64,000 nt of DNA from Rhizobium sp. SSA_523 (GCF_030435705.1 NZ_CP129381.1:124001-188000), one strand, 5' to 3'; positions 25,866 to 35,291 are shown, numbered from the stretch's first letter. Numbers and translations are program-made. Notes: generated by a model not told the origin, from the sequence alone.

Positions 25866-26935
25866 TCGGCGTCGCAATTATCGGAGCCGGCATTGGTGGC
25901 CAGCATCTGAAAGGTTATCGGGCGCTGCCCAGGCGCTTCACGGTCAAGGCGGTCTGCGATCTCGATCTCGAGCGTGCGCGCGCCGTGGCAGGCGATGATC
26001 CTTCAATCCGCCTGACGGCCGATCTCGACGAGGTCCTGGCGGACCGGAGCATTCACCTCATCGATATCTGCCTGCCGCCGCATCTGCATTTTCCCGTCAC
26101 GCTCAAGGCCCATGCGGCCGGCAAAGATGTGATTTGCGAGAAGCCGATTGCCCGGTCGCTCGACGAAGCCAATGCGCTTCTCCGATCCGTCCGGGAAACC
26201 GGCCGCAAGCTCTTTCCGGTCTTTCAATACCGTTTCGGCCCTGGCATGCGAAAGCTGCGCGCGCTGATGGAGTGTGGCCTGGCCGGCAAGGCCTTCGTTG
26301 CCAGTGCCGATGTGCACTGGAATAGGGGCGCCGACTATTACGACATTCCCTGGCGCGGCACCTGGAAGGGCGAATGCGGCGGCGCCCTTCTCGGCCATGC
26401 CATCCACGCCCATGATCTTCTCTGCCACATTCTTGGCCCGGTCGAAGACGTCTTCGCCATGGCTGATACGCGGGTCAATGCCATCGAGACGGAGGATTGC
26501 GCCGCGCTCAGCCTGCGCATGGCAAGTGGCGCGCTGGCCACGAGCTCCGTCACGCTCGGCTCGGCCGAAGACATGTCGCGCCTGCGTTTCTGCTTCGAAG
26601 GCTTCACGGCCGAAAGCGACAGGCTGCCTTACCACCCGGCTGAGGGGAATTGGCGCTTCATCGCCCGCGCCCCGACGACACAGGCGCAGATCGATGAGGT
26701 TCTTTCGCAGGTCAGCGAGGAGGAGAATAGTTTCACCGGCTTCCTCGGCGCCATTGCCGACGCCATGGAAGGACAGGGCGGCAGGGAAGTCACCATGAAT
26801 GATGGTCTTCAATCCATAAAGCTCGTGACTGCCATTTATCGGTCCATCCGCGAGGCGAGGCCGATCCGGCTTTCCAATGTTGCAGAGGACGGCTGGAGCA
26901 AAGGCTGGAGCCCCGAGATATTTTCAACGGCATAA
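25862..26935 (+). CDS. Gfo/Idh/MocA-family oxidoreductase (3 of 3)
   Basis: 357 residues starting at GTG 25862 (overlapping the previous stop, good GGAGAG site). GAGIGG at 8-13, EKP at 93-95, and an active-site HAIHAHDLL region with the usual His. Together with the two preceding enzymes it could carry out an oxidation, modification and reduction sequence on an imported sugar. The binding protein of transporter 3 starts 27 bp later. Confidence 0.87.
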   Translation: MIGVAIIGAGIGGQHLKGYRALPRRFTVKAVCDLDLERARAVAGDDPSIRLTADLDEVLADRSIHLIDICLPPHLHFPVTLKAHAAGKDVICEKPIARSLDEANALLRSVRETGRKLFPVFQYRFGPGMRKLRALMECGLAGKAFVASADVHWNRGADYYDIPWRGTWKGECGGALLGHAIHAHDLLCHILGPVEDVFAMADTRVNAIETEDCAALSLRMASGALATSSVTLGSAEDMSRLRFCFEGFTAESDRLPYHPAEGNWRFIARAPTTQAQIDEVLSQVSEEENSFTGFLGAIADAMEGQGGREVTMNDGLQSIKLVTAIYRSIREARPIRLSNVAEDGWSKGWSPEIFSTA

Positions 26936-26962
26936 ATTTAAGGTCCGGAGGGAGGACGATCA

Positions 26963-28228
26963 ATGATCCGCAAATTCAGCATGGCCCTGGCCGTGATGCT
27001 TGGCGCATGCGCTTTGACCGGCGCTGCAAAGGCCCAGGAAGTTCGCCTGATGTGCTCCTTCGACCTGGAGACATGTGATGTCATGCGGTCGCTTCTCAAG
27101 AAGTATGAAGACAAGCATCCGGACGTTCATATCATTGCCGATGGCGTCCCCTACGCAGCTGTCATGGAGAGTCTGCCGGCGCAATTGGATAGCGGCAATG
27201 GGCCTGACATGGCGGTGATCACGGATCTCGGCTCGATGAACCGTTTTTACCTCGATCTGACCCCTTATGTGGATGCCAAATACTGGCAGGATAATTTCGG
27301 ACCCTATCTGACATGGTATCGCAATGGCCCGGCAGACAAGGGCATATACGGTCTTCAGATGATCCTGACCGTCACCGGGCCGATCATCAATCGGACCCTG
27401 TTCGACCAGGCCAATGTCGCCCTGCCCGGCAGGGATGCCACAATGGATGATTGGGCTGCGGCGGCAAGGAAAGTCGCGGCGGCGACAGGCGCACTCTACC
27501 CCATGGCCCTGGATCGGTCGGGGCACCGCTTTGCCGGTCCGGCGATTTCCCACGGCGCGAAGATCTTCGCCGAGAGCAAGCCGATTCTGGTGGATGAGGG
27601 CTTCTCCACCTTTGCCAGGAAGTTTGTCGAGTGGAACCAGGACGGGACAATGGCGCGCCAGGTCTGGGGCGGCAAAGGTGGCAACGCGTTTCAGGATGCG
27701 ATCCCTGAATTTGTCAATGGCCAGCTCGTCTACTACTTTTCCGGAAGCTGGCAGACGACCGTGTTCGAACACCAGATCGGCAGCAATTTCGACTGGGAAG
27801 TGGTTCCGCCTCCTTGCGGCCCCGCGACCTGCACCGGCATGCCCGGTGGCTCTGGCCTGGTCGGTTTCAAGCACACGAAACACCCGGAAACGGTGGCGAG
27901 CATCATCAATTTCCTGGCTCAGGACGACAATTACGCGGAATTCATCGACCGCACGCGCAATGTTCCGGCCCATGCAGGCGTTGCCGCCAAGGGTGTAGAC
28001 TATAAGGGCAGCGACCCTCAGGTTCAAAAGGCACTGAAGGTCTGGACGGAGGAGGCGCGGTCGCTGAGCCCGATTGCCTATGCCTATCAGGGCTACAAGA
28101 ACAATCGTTCGATGTTCAACATCACGGTCCAGCGGATCACCCAGGCCATTGTCGGCGAACTCACCATCGATGAAGCTCTGGCGCGGGCGAAGAGCGATCT
28201 CGACGCCGCGTTGAAGCAGGCGAAGTAG
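26963..28228 (+). CDS. Sugar-binding protein of CUT1 transporter 3
   Basis: 421 residues, SBP_bac_1 family. The signal peptide can be read two ways: Sec cleavage after AAKA, or a lipobox-like LGAC at 13-16. The mature protein has two close cysteine pairs (C31/C38 in CSFDLETC and CGPATC further on), suggesting disulfides. GGAGGGAGG lies just before the ATG. Given the arabinofuranosidase upstream, arabinose-containing oligosaccharides are the favoured ligand, though unproven. Confidence 0.92.
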   Translation: MIRKFSMALAVMLGACALTGAAKAQEVRLMCSFDLETCDVMRSLLKKYEDKHPDVHIIADGVPYAAVMESLPAQLDSGNGPDMAVITDLGSMNRFYLDLTPYVDAKYWQDNFGPYLTWYRNGPADKGIYGLQMILTVTGPIINRTLFDQANVALPGRDATMDDWAAAARKVAAATGALYPMALDRSGHRFAGPAISHGAKIFAESKPILVDEGFSTFARKFVEWNQDGTMARQVWGGKGGNAFQDAIPEFVNGQLVYYFSGSWQTTVFEHQIGSNFDWEVVPPPCGPATCTGMPGGSGLVGFKHTKHPETVASIINFLAQDDNYAEFIDRTRNVPAHAGVAAKGVDYKGSDPQVQKALKVWTEEARSLSPIAYAYQGYKNNRSMFNITVQRITQAIVGELTIDEALARAKSDLDAALKQAK

Positions 28229-28291
28229 AACCGCAATCACTTTGTCGGCGTGGTCACTCCGCGCTGACGTCCCACGGGAGGGGGACCCATC

Positions 28292-29272
28292 ATGGATCGA
28301 ATTGTGGCGCCCATCATCCGCGCCGTCATGGGCATTGTCGACGTGCCGTTTGCCCTGGCGCAAAGGGTCCTCGGGCAGCGGCGCATCGCCTGGCTATTCC
28401 TGGCGCCCAATCTCTTTTTCTTCGGCGTCTTCGCCTTTCTGCCGATCGGATTGAACTTCGCCTATGCCCTGACCGGCGGAGATCAGATGTTCCTTGCGGG
28501 GCGTCCATATGTGGGCGTCGACAACTTCTCCGTGCTGCTTTCCTGCCGCAGCTATTTCGACCCCAATTCCTGCGAATACGACCTGTTCTGGCGCTCCGTC
28601 TGGAATACGCTCGTCTTCGTCATGCTGCAGGTCGGTTTCATGGTGGCGATCTCGCTTCTGACCGCCATCATCCTCAACCGCGATCTCGTGGCCCGCGGCT
28701 TCTTCCGGGCGGTCTTCTTCTTCCCGGTCCTGCTGTCGCCCGTCGTGGTCGCCCTCATCTGGAAATGGATCCTGCAGCGTCACGGCGTTCTGAATGCCGT
28801 GTTCGTGGCGCTCGGCATCGCCCCCGTCGACTGGCTGCTCAGCGCAAACCTGGCCTTCGGCTGGTCTATCTTCATTTCGGTCTGGGCGCATATGGGCTTC
28901 TACACCCTCATCCTGCTTGCCGGCTTGCAGGCAATTCCCCGTGATGTCTATGAGGCGGCACAGCTCGACAGGGCCAGCCGCTTTCGGATCTTCCGGCGCA
29001 TCACCCTGCCCCTGCTCGCGCCGACCCTTCTCGTCGTTCTCGTCCTGTCGCTCATCAAGGGCGTGCAGACCTTTGACGAGATCTTCGCCTTCACCGGTGG
29101 CGGACCAGGCTCCGCAACGACCTTCATCGTCCAGTCCATCTATCATATCGGCTTTGCCGGAACGCCCCGCAATCACGGGCTTGCCGCCGCCGCCTCGCTG
29201 ATCCTTGCACTGGTTCTCGTCGTCCTGACGACGCTTCAGTTCTGGGCAAACAAAGGACATCGTCATGAGTAG
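28292..29272 (+). CDS. CUT1 sugar ABC transporter 3, permease (MalF type)
   Basis: 326 residues, six membrane segments, EAA loop YEAAQLDRASRFRIFRRITL. The first periplasmic loop carries cysteines C85 and C94 (SCRSYFDPNSC), likely a disulfide like those in its binding protein. It overlaps the next permease gene by 8 bp. A weak GTCGGCG/CGCTGAC stem (28244-28268) lies in the gap after the binding-protein gene. Confidence 0.92.
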   Translation: MDRIVAPIIRAVMGIVDVPFALAQRVLGQRRIAWLFLAPNLFFFGVFAFLPIGLNFAYALTGGDQMFLAGRPYVGVDNFSVLLSCRSYFDPNSCEYDLFWRSVWNTLVFVMLQVGFMVAISLLTAIILNRDLVARGFFRAVFFFPVLLSPVVVALIWKWILQRHGVLNAVFVALGIAPVDWLLSANLAFGWSIFISVWAHMGFYTLILLAGLQAIPRDVYEAAQLDRASRFRIFRRITLPLLAPTLLVVLVLSLIKGVQTFDEIFAFTGGGPGSATTFIVQSIYHIGFAGTPRNHGLAAAASLILALVLVVLTTLQFWANKGHRHE

Positions 29273-30308
29273 GATCATCGGTTTCCTCACGAGGACGCGC
29301 GGCCGCAAGGGCAGGCTGCATTGGACAGACTGGTTGTGCTATGCCTATCTCGGCCTCGCCGTTCTGATGATGTTCGGACCGGTCATCTGGCTCGTCCTCT
29401 CCTCCTTCAAGACATCGGCCGATCTCGAGCGTTTTCCCCCACGCCTTTTGCCCTATGCGCAGGATGTGGTGACAGTGGCCGGCCAGGCCGCGCCGCTTCC
29501 CGCCTACCGGGACGCAGAGGGCCGGGTGCTCGGGCTTGTCAGGCGCATCGGTCTGGTCGGGCAGTTGATCGATCCTGAAAAGCCGGCGGAGATCGTCAAG
29601 CTGCCAATGGCGGAGCTGCGCCCGCTGGAACGCCTGCAGTTTGCGGTCAGCAATTACTCCGGCGCGTTTAGCAGCTTCAACCTGCCGCTCTATTTCGGAA
29701 ATTCGCTCGTCATCACAGTCACCTCCACGCTCATCATCCTGCTCGTCAATTCCATGGCGGCCTTTGCCTTGTCGAAATACCGCTTCAGGGGCAGGGATGC
29801 CGTGCTGGGCCTGATCATCGCGACCCTGATGATTCCGCATGCGGTCATCCTTGTGCCGCTCTTCCTCATCACCAGCAAATTGGGCCTCGTCGACAGCCTG
29901 TGGGGCGTCATCATTCCCGGGTCGGCCACGGCAACGGGCGTGTTCCTGCTGCGCCAGTACATGCTGACAATACCCGACGAGATCCTCGATGCGGCGCGCA
30001 TGGACAAGGCCAGCGAATGGAAGATCTACTGGCGCATCATTCTGCCTCTTTCGGCGCCGGCGCTTGCCGTGCTTGCCATCCTTGCGGTCATGTGGCGCTG
30101 GAACGACTTTCTCTGGCCCCTGATCGTCCTGACACATCATGAGGATTTCACGCTTCAGCTGGCTCTCTACTCCTTCCAGGGAGAAATGAAGACCGAATGG
30201 GGCAAGCTTCTGGCCACGACGGTCTTCATCCTGACCCCGATGGCTGTCGTCTTCATGTTTCTGCAGAAATACATCGCGACCGGTATCGCATCGACAGGCG
30301 GCAAGTAG
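29265..30308 (+). CDS. CUT1 sugar ABC transporter 3, permease (MalG type) with periplasmic insert
   Basis: 347 residues, about 65 longer than the MalG-type permease of transporter 2. The extra sequence lies between the first and second membrane helices (about residues 55-125) and should face the periplasm, perhaps touching the binding protein. EAA loop LDAARMDKASEWKIYWRIILPL. Overlaps the preceding permease by 8 bp. Confidence 0.92.
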   Translation: MSRIIGFLTRTRGRKGRLHWTDWLCYAYLGLAVLMMFGPVIWLVLSSFKTSADLERFPPRLLPYAQDVVTVAGQAAPLPAYRDAEGRVLGLVRRIGLVGQLIDPEKPAEIVKLPMAELRPLERLQFAVSNYSGAFSSFNLPLYFGNSLVITVTSTLIILLVNSMAAFALSKYRFRGRDAVLGLIIATLMIPHAVILVPLFLITSKLGLVDSLWGVIIPGSATATGVFLLRQYMLTIPDEILDAARMDKASEWKIYWRIILPLSAPALAVLAILAVMWRWNDFLWPLIVLTHHEDFTLQLALYSFQGEMKTEWGKLLATTVFILTPMAVVFMFLQKYIATGIASTGGK

Positions 30309-30329
30309 CGCACGGAAAGGGACAGAGCT

Positions 30330-31409
30330 ATGGCAAGCGTACAGCTTCAACAGGTCGAAAAGAAATACGGCGCCTTCGAGGTCATCAAAGGGATCGATCT
30401 CACCATAGAGCACGGCGAATTCTGCGTCTTCGTCGGCCCCTCAGGCTGCGGCAAATCAACCTTGTTGCGCATGATATCCGGGCTTGAGGACATGAACGGC
30501 GGCGAGATCGTGATTGGCGGAGACGTGGTCACTACGGTTCCCGCCGCCGACCGAGGTCTGGCCATGGTATTCCAGTCCTACGCGCTCTATCCGCACATGA
30601 CGGTGCGCGGCAACCTCGCTTTTGGCCTGGAAAACATCGGCATGCCGAGGAAGGAGATCGAAGCCAAGATCGAGCAGGTGGCCCGGATGCTGCAGATCGA
30701 CCAGCTTCTGGAGCGGCGGCCCAAGGATCTGTCGGGCGGCCAGCGTCAGCGCGTGGCCATCGGCCGGGCCGTCGTGCGCGAGCCGCGGGTTTTCCTCTTC
30801 GATGAACCCTTGTCCAATCTCGATGCCGAACTTCGGGTCGATATGCGCGGGGAAATTTCGAGCCTGCACCGGCGGCTCGGCAATACGATGATCTATGTAA
30901 CCCATGATCAGGTCGAAGCCATGACCATGGCCGACAAGATCGCTGTCCTGCGTGCCGGCAAGCTTGAGCAGTTCGGCGTGCCGCTCGATCTCTACAACCG
31001 GCCCGCCAACCTTTTCGTCGCCGGCTTCATCGGTTCACCGAAGATGAACTTCCTCGCCGGGGAGGTGGCGATGGACGGACCATGCCGACTGCAGCTTGCA
31101 TCCGGCCAGACGATCCCGCTCCCGCCGTCCGGCTTCGCCTATGGCCAGGGGCAGAAGGTCACGCTCGGCATCCGGCCGAACCACCTGCAATGCTGTGAGG
31201 ATGGGGAACTCACCATGGAGGTGCGCACAGCAGAACAGCTCGGCGCAGAATCCTTCATCTATGGCAAGCTGGCCGGGGTGCACCCGATCACCCTCCAGAT
31301 GCCGGGCCAGACCTCGATCACCGCCGGGCAGATCATCCGCCTGAAGATCCCCACAGAGGCCATCCACCTCTTCGATAGCCTCAACGGTGTCACGCTCCGG
31401 CAGGACTGA
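30330..31409 (+). CDS. CUT1 ABC transporter 3, ATP-binding subunit
   Basis: 359 residues with Walker [10 protein letters not shown], signature [28 protein letters not shown]-loop THDQVEAM and a TOBE domain. It is the intact relative of the relic at 23692-23763. Last gene of the arabinofuranosidase/oxidoreductase/transporter cluster; convergent with the hydrolase gene 67 bp away. Confidence 0.94.
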   Translation: MASVQLQQVEKKYGAFEVIKGIDLTIEHGEFCVFVGPSGCGKSTLLRMISGLEDMNGGEIVIGGDVVTTVPAADRGLAMVFQSYALYPHMTVRGNLAFGLENIGMPRKEIEAKIEQVARMLQIDQLLERRPKDLSGGQRQRVAIGRAVVREPRVFLFDEPLSNLDAELRVDMRGEISSLHRRLGNTMIYVTHDQVEAMTMADKIAVLRAGKLEQFGVPLDLYNRPANLFVAGFIGSPKMNFLAGEVAMDGPCRLQLASGQTIPLPPSGFAYGQGQKVTLGIRPNHLQCCEDGELTMEVRTAEQLGAESFIYGKLAGVHPITLQMPGQTSITAGQIIRLKIPTEAIHLFDSLNGVTLRQD

Positions 31410-31476
31410 CGGCTTGGGGCCAGTGCCCGATGACCGCGGCGAGGAAGGCAGATGGCGGGACAGTAAGGGGCAGACG

Positions 31477-32463
31477 CTAGTCTTGCAACGCCCAGTCTGC
31501 CACCTGCCAGCGCATCTCCCCACGGTCGGCGACGACGCGACCAAGGCCTGGGAAAGGCATATGGGTGGCAGCGATCAGCGCGCCTTCCGAAGCAGCGCGC
31601 GGAAAGAACCGGTCGCGCATGGCTTTGGCGGCCGCAGGGTCCTGTTCGAACAGGAATGTCACATCCGTTGCGCCGGGATGGACGACCGGAAAGATCATGT
31701 CTGACACCATGATCAGGCTTTGCCCGCCATCCTCGACGCGCACGCCGATATGACCCGGCGTGTGACCGGTCAGGTCTACAATGGTCACGCCACGCATGAT
31801 CTCGCGCTCTCCGTCGATTGCCTGAAGCCGTGGGTAGAGCCGCACTACATCCTCGGCCATCTTGAAGCTGGTCTGCAGGTAGTCGGGCGCCCCGTTGCGT
31901 TTGCCGGCATCGGTCCAATGCTTCACGTCACGACGATCGATATAGAGCTCGGCTTTGGGGTAGATGGTCTTGCCGCCCAGGATGAGACCGCCCATGTGGT
32001 CCTGATGCATATGCGTCACGATAACCACATCGATCTGATCCGGCGTGAGACCGAGCGAGGCTAGGGCCTGGGGCAGTTTTCCGGTCTCCCCGATCGACCC
32101 CGCAGCACCGGCATCGATGAGGATGCGGCGCTCCCCGTCCTCGATGAGATATTGGTTGAAAACGAAACGGACACCGCTCTTTCGCGCTGTGAATTGTGCG
32201 GTGGCCGCCTTTTCGACAGCGGCGGGGCTGCGTCCAGGAAAGTAGTTATAGGGCATGTCGGCATGACCATCCGTCAGCGCGGTCACCGTGAAGCGGCCGA
32301 TATGGATCTGCGCAAGCGGCGTTACACCGGCGGAAGCCTTGGCGGCCTCTTGCGCCGCCGCCGCTGCGGTCGCGTTTCCTGTGAGGGTGGTTCCGGACAG
32401 GGCGGTTCCGAGAAGGCCGAGCGGCAGGATGCCGGCAAAGGCGCGACGGGATAGGTGAGGCAT
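31477..32463 (-). CDS. Tat-exported metallo-beta-lactamase-fold hydrolase
   Basis: 328 residues. The N-terminus has SRRAFA (twin arginines 6-7) and a hydrophobic alanine-rich stretch, a Tat signal, so it is likely periplasmic. The dinuclear metal site is complete: H151-x-H153-x-D155-H156, H237 in GHTPGH, D255 and H301. Relatives include lactonases, glyoxalase II-like enzymes and alkyl-sulfatase-like hydrolases; the substrate is not evident. Start chosen at 32463 with GGAGGA upstream. Divergent from the two-component genes. Confidence 0.88.
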   Translation of the reverse strand: MPHLSRRAFAGILPLGLLGTALSGTTLTGNATAAAAAQEAAKASAGVTPLAQIHIGRFTVTALTDGHADMPYNYFPGRSPAAVEKAATAQFTARKSGVRFVFNQYLIEDGERRILIDAGAAGSIGETGKLPQALASLGLTPDQIDVVIVTHMHQDHMGGLILGGKTIYPKAELYIDRRDVKHWTDAGKRNGAPDYLQTSFKMAEDVVRLYPRLQAIDGEREIMRGVTIVDLTGHTPGHIGVRVEDGGQSLIMVSDMIFPVVHPGATDVTFLFEQDPAAAKAMRDRFFPRAASEGALIAATHMPFPGLGRVVADRGEMRWQVADWALQD

Positions 32464-32592
32464 GGGAGCTTCCTCCGGTTGGTCGATGATGGTGGTGGCT
32501 TCAGGGGGTATCGGGATCTGCCCCAAGGGGCGGAATCGCAAGACAGACATGCAGTGCCGGTCTGGCGCGTCTCCAATCCATTGAAGCGCTCG

Positions 32593-32698
32593 ACCATTGG
32601 CGACATCACCATTGGTAGGGTGCTTCCCTCCCACGCTCAATTCAGATCTTCGTCCCGCAGACCTAGACGAAGGAACTGCGGGATTAGACGAGCGTCTA
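32593..32698. promoter_or_regulatory. Repeat-rich control region between hydrolase and sensor-kinase genes
   Basis: The 316-bp divergent gap 32464-32779 has no gene. It contains ACCATTGG twice, 15 bp apart (32593 and 32608); TCCCGCAG-N15-CTGCGGGA (32653-32683); TAGACGA twice, exactly 21 bp apart (32664 and 32685); and the palindrome TAGACG-AG-CGTCTA (32685-32698). Two-turn spacing suits a dimeric response regulator, such as the FixJ-like protein of this locus. Nothing else was recognised in the gap. Confidence 0.5.
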
Positions 32699-32779
32699 TC
32701 AATCTCGGCTAACATAGTGCTGCAAAACGGCGTAGTTTTTCCGGATGCGGAAACGCCCGAAAGGCCATGGTGAAGCAAA

Positions 32780-34678
32780 GTGCAAGAGCAGAGCTATTCC
32801 GACAACATCATCAATCTCATTCCGGCCATGGCCTGGTCCACCACGTCTGATGGAATGCTCGATTACGCCAATCATCAGTTTCTCGACTATATCGGAATGC
32901 CGCTCGCCGATATCGCAAGAGAGAATTTCTACCGTCTCTTCCACCCGGATGATGTGGATCGCCTGGCATCGGAATGGTCTCACATCATGGCATCCAGGAC
33001 AGCGCGGGAGGTCGATGGGAGGATCAGGCGTGCCGATGGCACCTATCGCTGGTGCACGCTGCGGCAGAAGCCGCAGCTGGATACGATCGGAAATGTCCTC
33101 CGATGGTACGGGATCGTCCTCGACATCGAGGATCGCAAGCAAGCGGAAAACGCTCTGAATGAGGCCAAATCCGCCCTTGCCGCCAGCGAGCAGAATCTGA
33201 GGCTCATCATTGATTCGCTGCCCGTCCTCGTCTGGTCGGCGCGGCCTGATGGCAGCGCTGATTTCGTCAATCAGAGTTGGCTGGATTATGCCGGTCTGCC
33301 AGCGGACCGGATCCTCGGCTGGGGCTTTCTCGATCTTTATCATCCCGATGATATTCCCGAGATGGTCGAAATCTGGAAACGCGATCTCGAGCATTCCGAT
33401 TCAACGCAGCTGAAGGGTCGCATTCGTGGCAGCGATGGAACATATCGCTGGTTCTATTTCGCCGGTCGCAAGCTGACCGATGCCAAGGGAGTCGTCCGCT
33501 GGTTCGGCTGCAACATCGATATCGAAAACCTGCAGCGTGCCGAGAACCGGCTTCGGGAGAGCGAGGCAGAACTGCGGGCAAGCGAGCAGGAACTGAACCT
33601 CATCATCAACACCATTCCCGCAATGGCATGGTCCTGTACTGCCGATGGTCGGCTGCAATACTGGAACAAGAACCTCATCGACTTCGTCGGCCTCGAGATC
33701 GAGGATCTCGAAGGCTTCGGCTTCTTCCGCGTGTTTCATCCCGATGATGTGGACCGAATGCGCGTGAGCTGGGAAACGATCGTCACTACGCGGCAGCCAA
33801 GCCCCGTCGACGCCCGCATCCGGCGGTTTGACGGCGAATACAGGTGGTTCAATCTCCAGCAAAGCCCGCTTCTTGACGCGCAGGGCAATGTGGTCCGGTG
33901 GTACGGCGTGGTCTTCGATATCGAGGATCGCAAGCGTGTAGAGGAATCCTTGCGACAAAGTCAGAGCCAGCTTGCGCAGGTGACAAGGCTCACGACGATC
34001 GGCGAGCTTGCCGTCTCCATCGCGCATGAGATCAACCAGCCTCTGATGGCAGTCGTCACCAATGCCGGAACCTGCTTGCGATGGCTCCAGGACGGCAATG
34101 TCGACATTGAGCAGGCACGCCTTGCAGCGGAGCGGGTTGTCCGGGATGGCCACCGCGCCGGCGATATTGTGTCCAGCATCCGGGCGATGGCGCAGCGATC
34201 GCCGGTGCAAATGGAACGGACCGATTTCAAGACGATGCTCCGCGACGTGCTCTATCTTCTGCAAGGAGAAATGCAGACGCGCGCGGTACAGATCGTGACG
34301 GATCTGCCGGAGGCAGCAGTCAATGTCCTTGGCGATCGAACGCAGCTGCAGCAGGTTCTTCTCAACCTGATCATGAACAGCGCAGAATCCATTCCGCACG
34401 GCGTGGAAGGCAGCATCACGATCAATTGCGCAGAGATCTCGCAAGAAGAGATTGAGGTCATCGTGTCGGATACTGGTCAGGGGCTCCATGCCGAACAGCT
34501 CGATCGGCTGTTTGAGCCCTTCTACACCACGAAACCGGACGGCATCGGAATGGGCCTGTCGATCTGCCGCTCCATTATTGAAGCACATGGAGGGCGCATC
34601 GGCGCTGCGGCCAATCATCCCCGCGGCAGTTCCTTCCACTTCACGCTCTCGATTTTCAAGGATCTGGCCGGTGATTGA
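32780..34678 (+). CDS. Soluble sensor histidine kinase with three tandem PAS domains
   Basis: 632 residues, no membrane segment. Three PAS/PAC units (about 5-120, 135-250 and 272-390) share HPDD and DG-YRW motifs and end in a (D/N)IE-containing turn; they belong to the PAS_3 group. The phospho-acceptor H416 is in SIAHEINQPL; the ATPase has the N box NLIMNSAES, DTGQGL and GIGMGLSICRSI. This is the FixL/TodS-like kinase class, sensing a cytoplasmic ligand or redox state. The start is GTG 32780 (an in-frame stop lies 9 bp upstream). It overlaps the regulator gene by 8 bp. Confidence 0.92.
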   Translation: MQEQSYSDNIINLIPAMAWSTTSDGMLDYANHQFLDYIGMPLADIARENFYRLFHPDDVDRLASEWSHIMASRTAREVDGRIRRADGTYRWCTLRQKPQLDTIGNVLRWYGIVLDIEDRKQAENALNEAKSALAASEQNLRLIIDSLPVLVWSARPDGSADFVNQSWLDYAGLPADRILGWGFLDLYHPDDIPEMVEIWKRDLEHSDSTQLKGRIRGSDGTYRWFYFAGRKLTDAKGVVRWFGCNIDIENLQRAENRLRESEAELRASEQELNLIINTIPAMAWSCTADGRLQYWNKNLIDFVGLEIEDLEGFGFFRVFHPDDVDRMRVSWETIVTTRQPSPVDARIRRFDGEYRWFNLQQSPLLDAQGNVVRWYGVVFDIEDRKRVEESLRQSQSQLAQVTRLTTIGELAVSIAHEINQPLMAVVTNAGTCLRWLQDGNVDIEQARLAAERVVRDGHRAGDIVSSIRAMAQRSPVQMERTDFKTMLRDVLYLLQGEMQTRAVQIVTDLPEAAVNVLGDRTQLQQVLLNLIMNSAESIPHGVEGSITINCAEISQEEIEVIVSDTGQGLHAEQLDRLFEPFYTTKPDGIGMGLSICRSIIEAHGGRIGAAANHPRGSSFHFTLSIFKDLAGD

Positions 34679-35291
34679 TGACAGGAAGAACCGGCGGCCC
34701 ACTGTGATTGTCATCGATGACGATCAAAGCGTCCGCGAAGCGCTCAAAGGCCTGTTTCAATCCGTCGGCCTGAGCGTCGAGACCCATGGCTCCGTCAAGG
34801 AGTTCATCGCAGCCGACGATCCCGACAAAGCGGGCTGTATCGTGCTGGACATCCGGCTTCCCGGTCAGAGCGGGCTGGAATTTCAGGAGGCGCTGGCGCG
34901 CAGCAATAGTCCCCGTTCCGTCGTCTTGATCAGCGCCCATGTGGACGTGCCCATGGCGGTGCGGGCCATGAAGGCCGGCGCCATCGACGTGCTGAGCAAG
35001 CCGGTTCGGGAGCAGGATCTGCTGGAAGCCGTAAACCGCGCGATTGCCAGCGATGCCGCGCGCCGGGACGAGCGGAGGGTCAATGCGGTCACGCGGGCGA
35101 GATACGCGACGCTGACCGAACGGGAGCGGCAGATCATGGCGCTGGTGATTGCGGGAAAGCTCAACAAGCAGATTGCAGCAGAGCTTCAGCTTGCCGAGCC
35201 GACGGTCAAGCTGCACAGGGGTCACATGATGCGAAAGATGAAGGCAAGTTCGGTGGCCCATCTGGTCAAGCTGTCGGATGGCTTGCCTTAG
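34671..35291 (+). CDS. FixJ/NarL-type response regulator
   Basis: 206 residues starting at GTG 34671 inside the kinase gene end. Receiver domain with acidic pocket D16-D18, phosphorylation site D60 (VLDIRLP) and K110 (SKP); LuxR-type helix-turn-helix at about 138-200 (LTERERQIMALV to the HRGHMMRKM helix). It should be phosphorylated by the kinase and activate the locus, probably the divergent hydrolase gene. Its 3' end overlaps the convergent dehydrogenase gene by 26 bp. Confidence 0.93.
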   Translation: MIDDRKNRRPTVIVIDDDQSVREALKGLFQSVGLSVETHGSVKEFIAADDPDKAGCIVLDIRLPGQSGLEFQEALARSNSPRSVVLISAHVDVPMAVRAMKAGAIDVLSKPVREQDLLEAVNRAIASDAARRDERRVNAVTRARYATLTERERQIMALVIAGKLNKQIAAELQLAEPTVKLHRGHMMRKMKASSVAHLVKLSDGLP

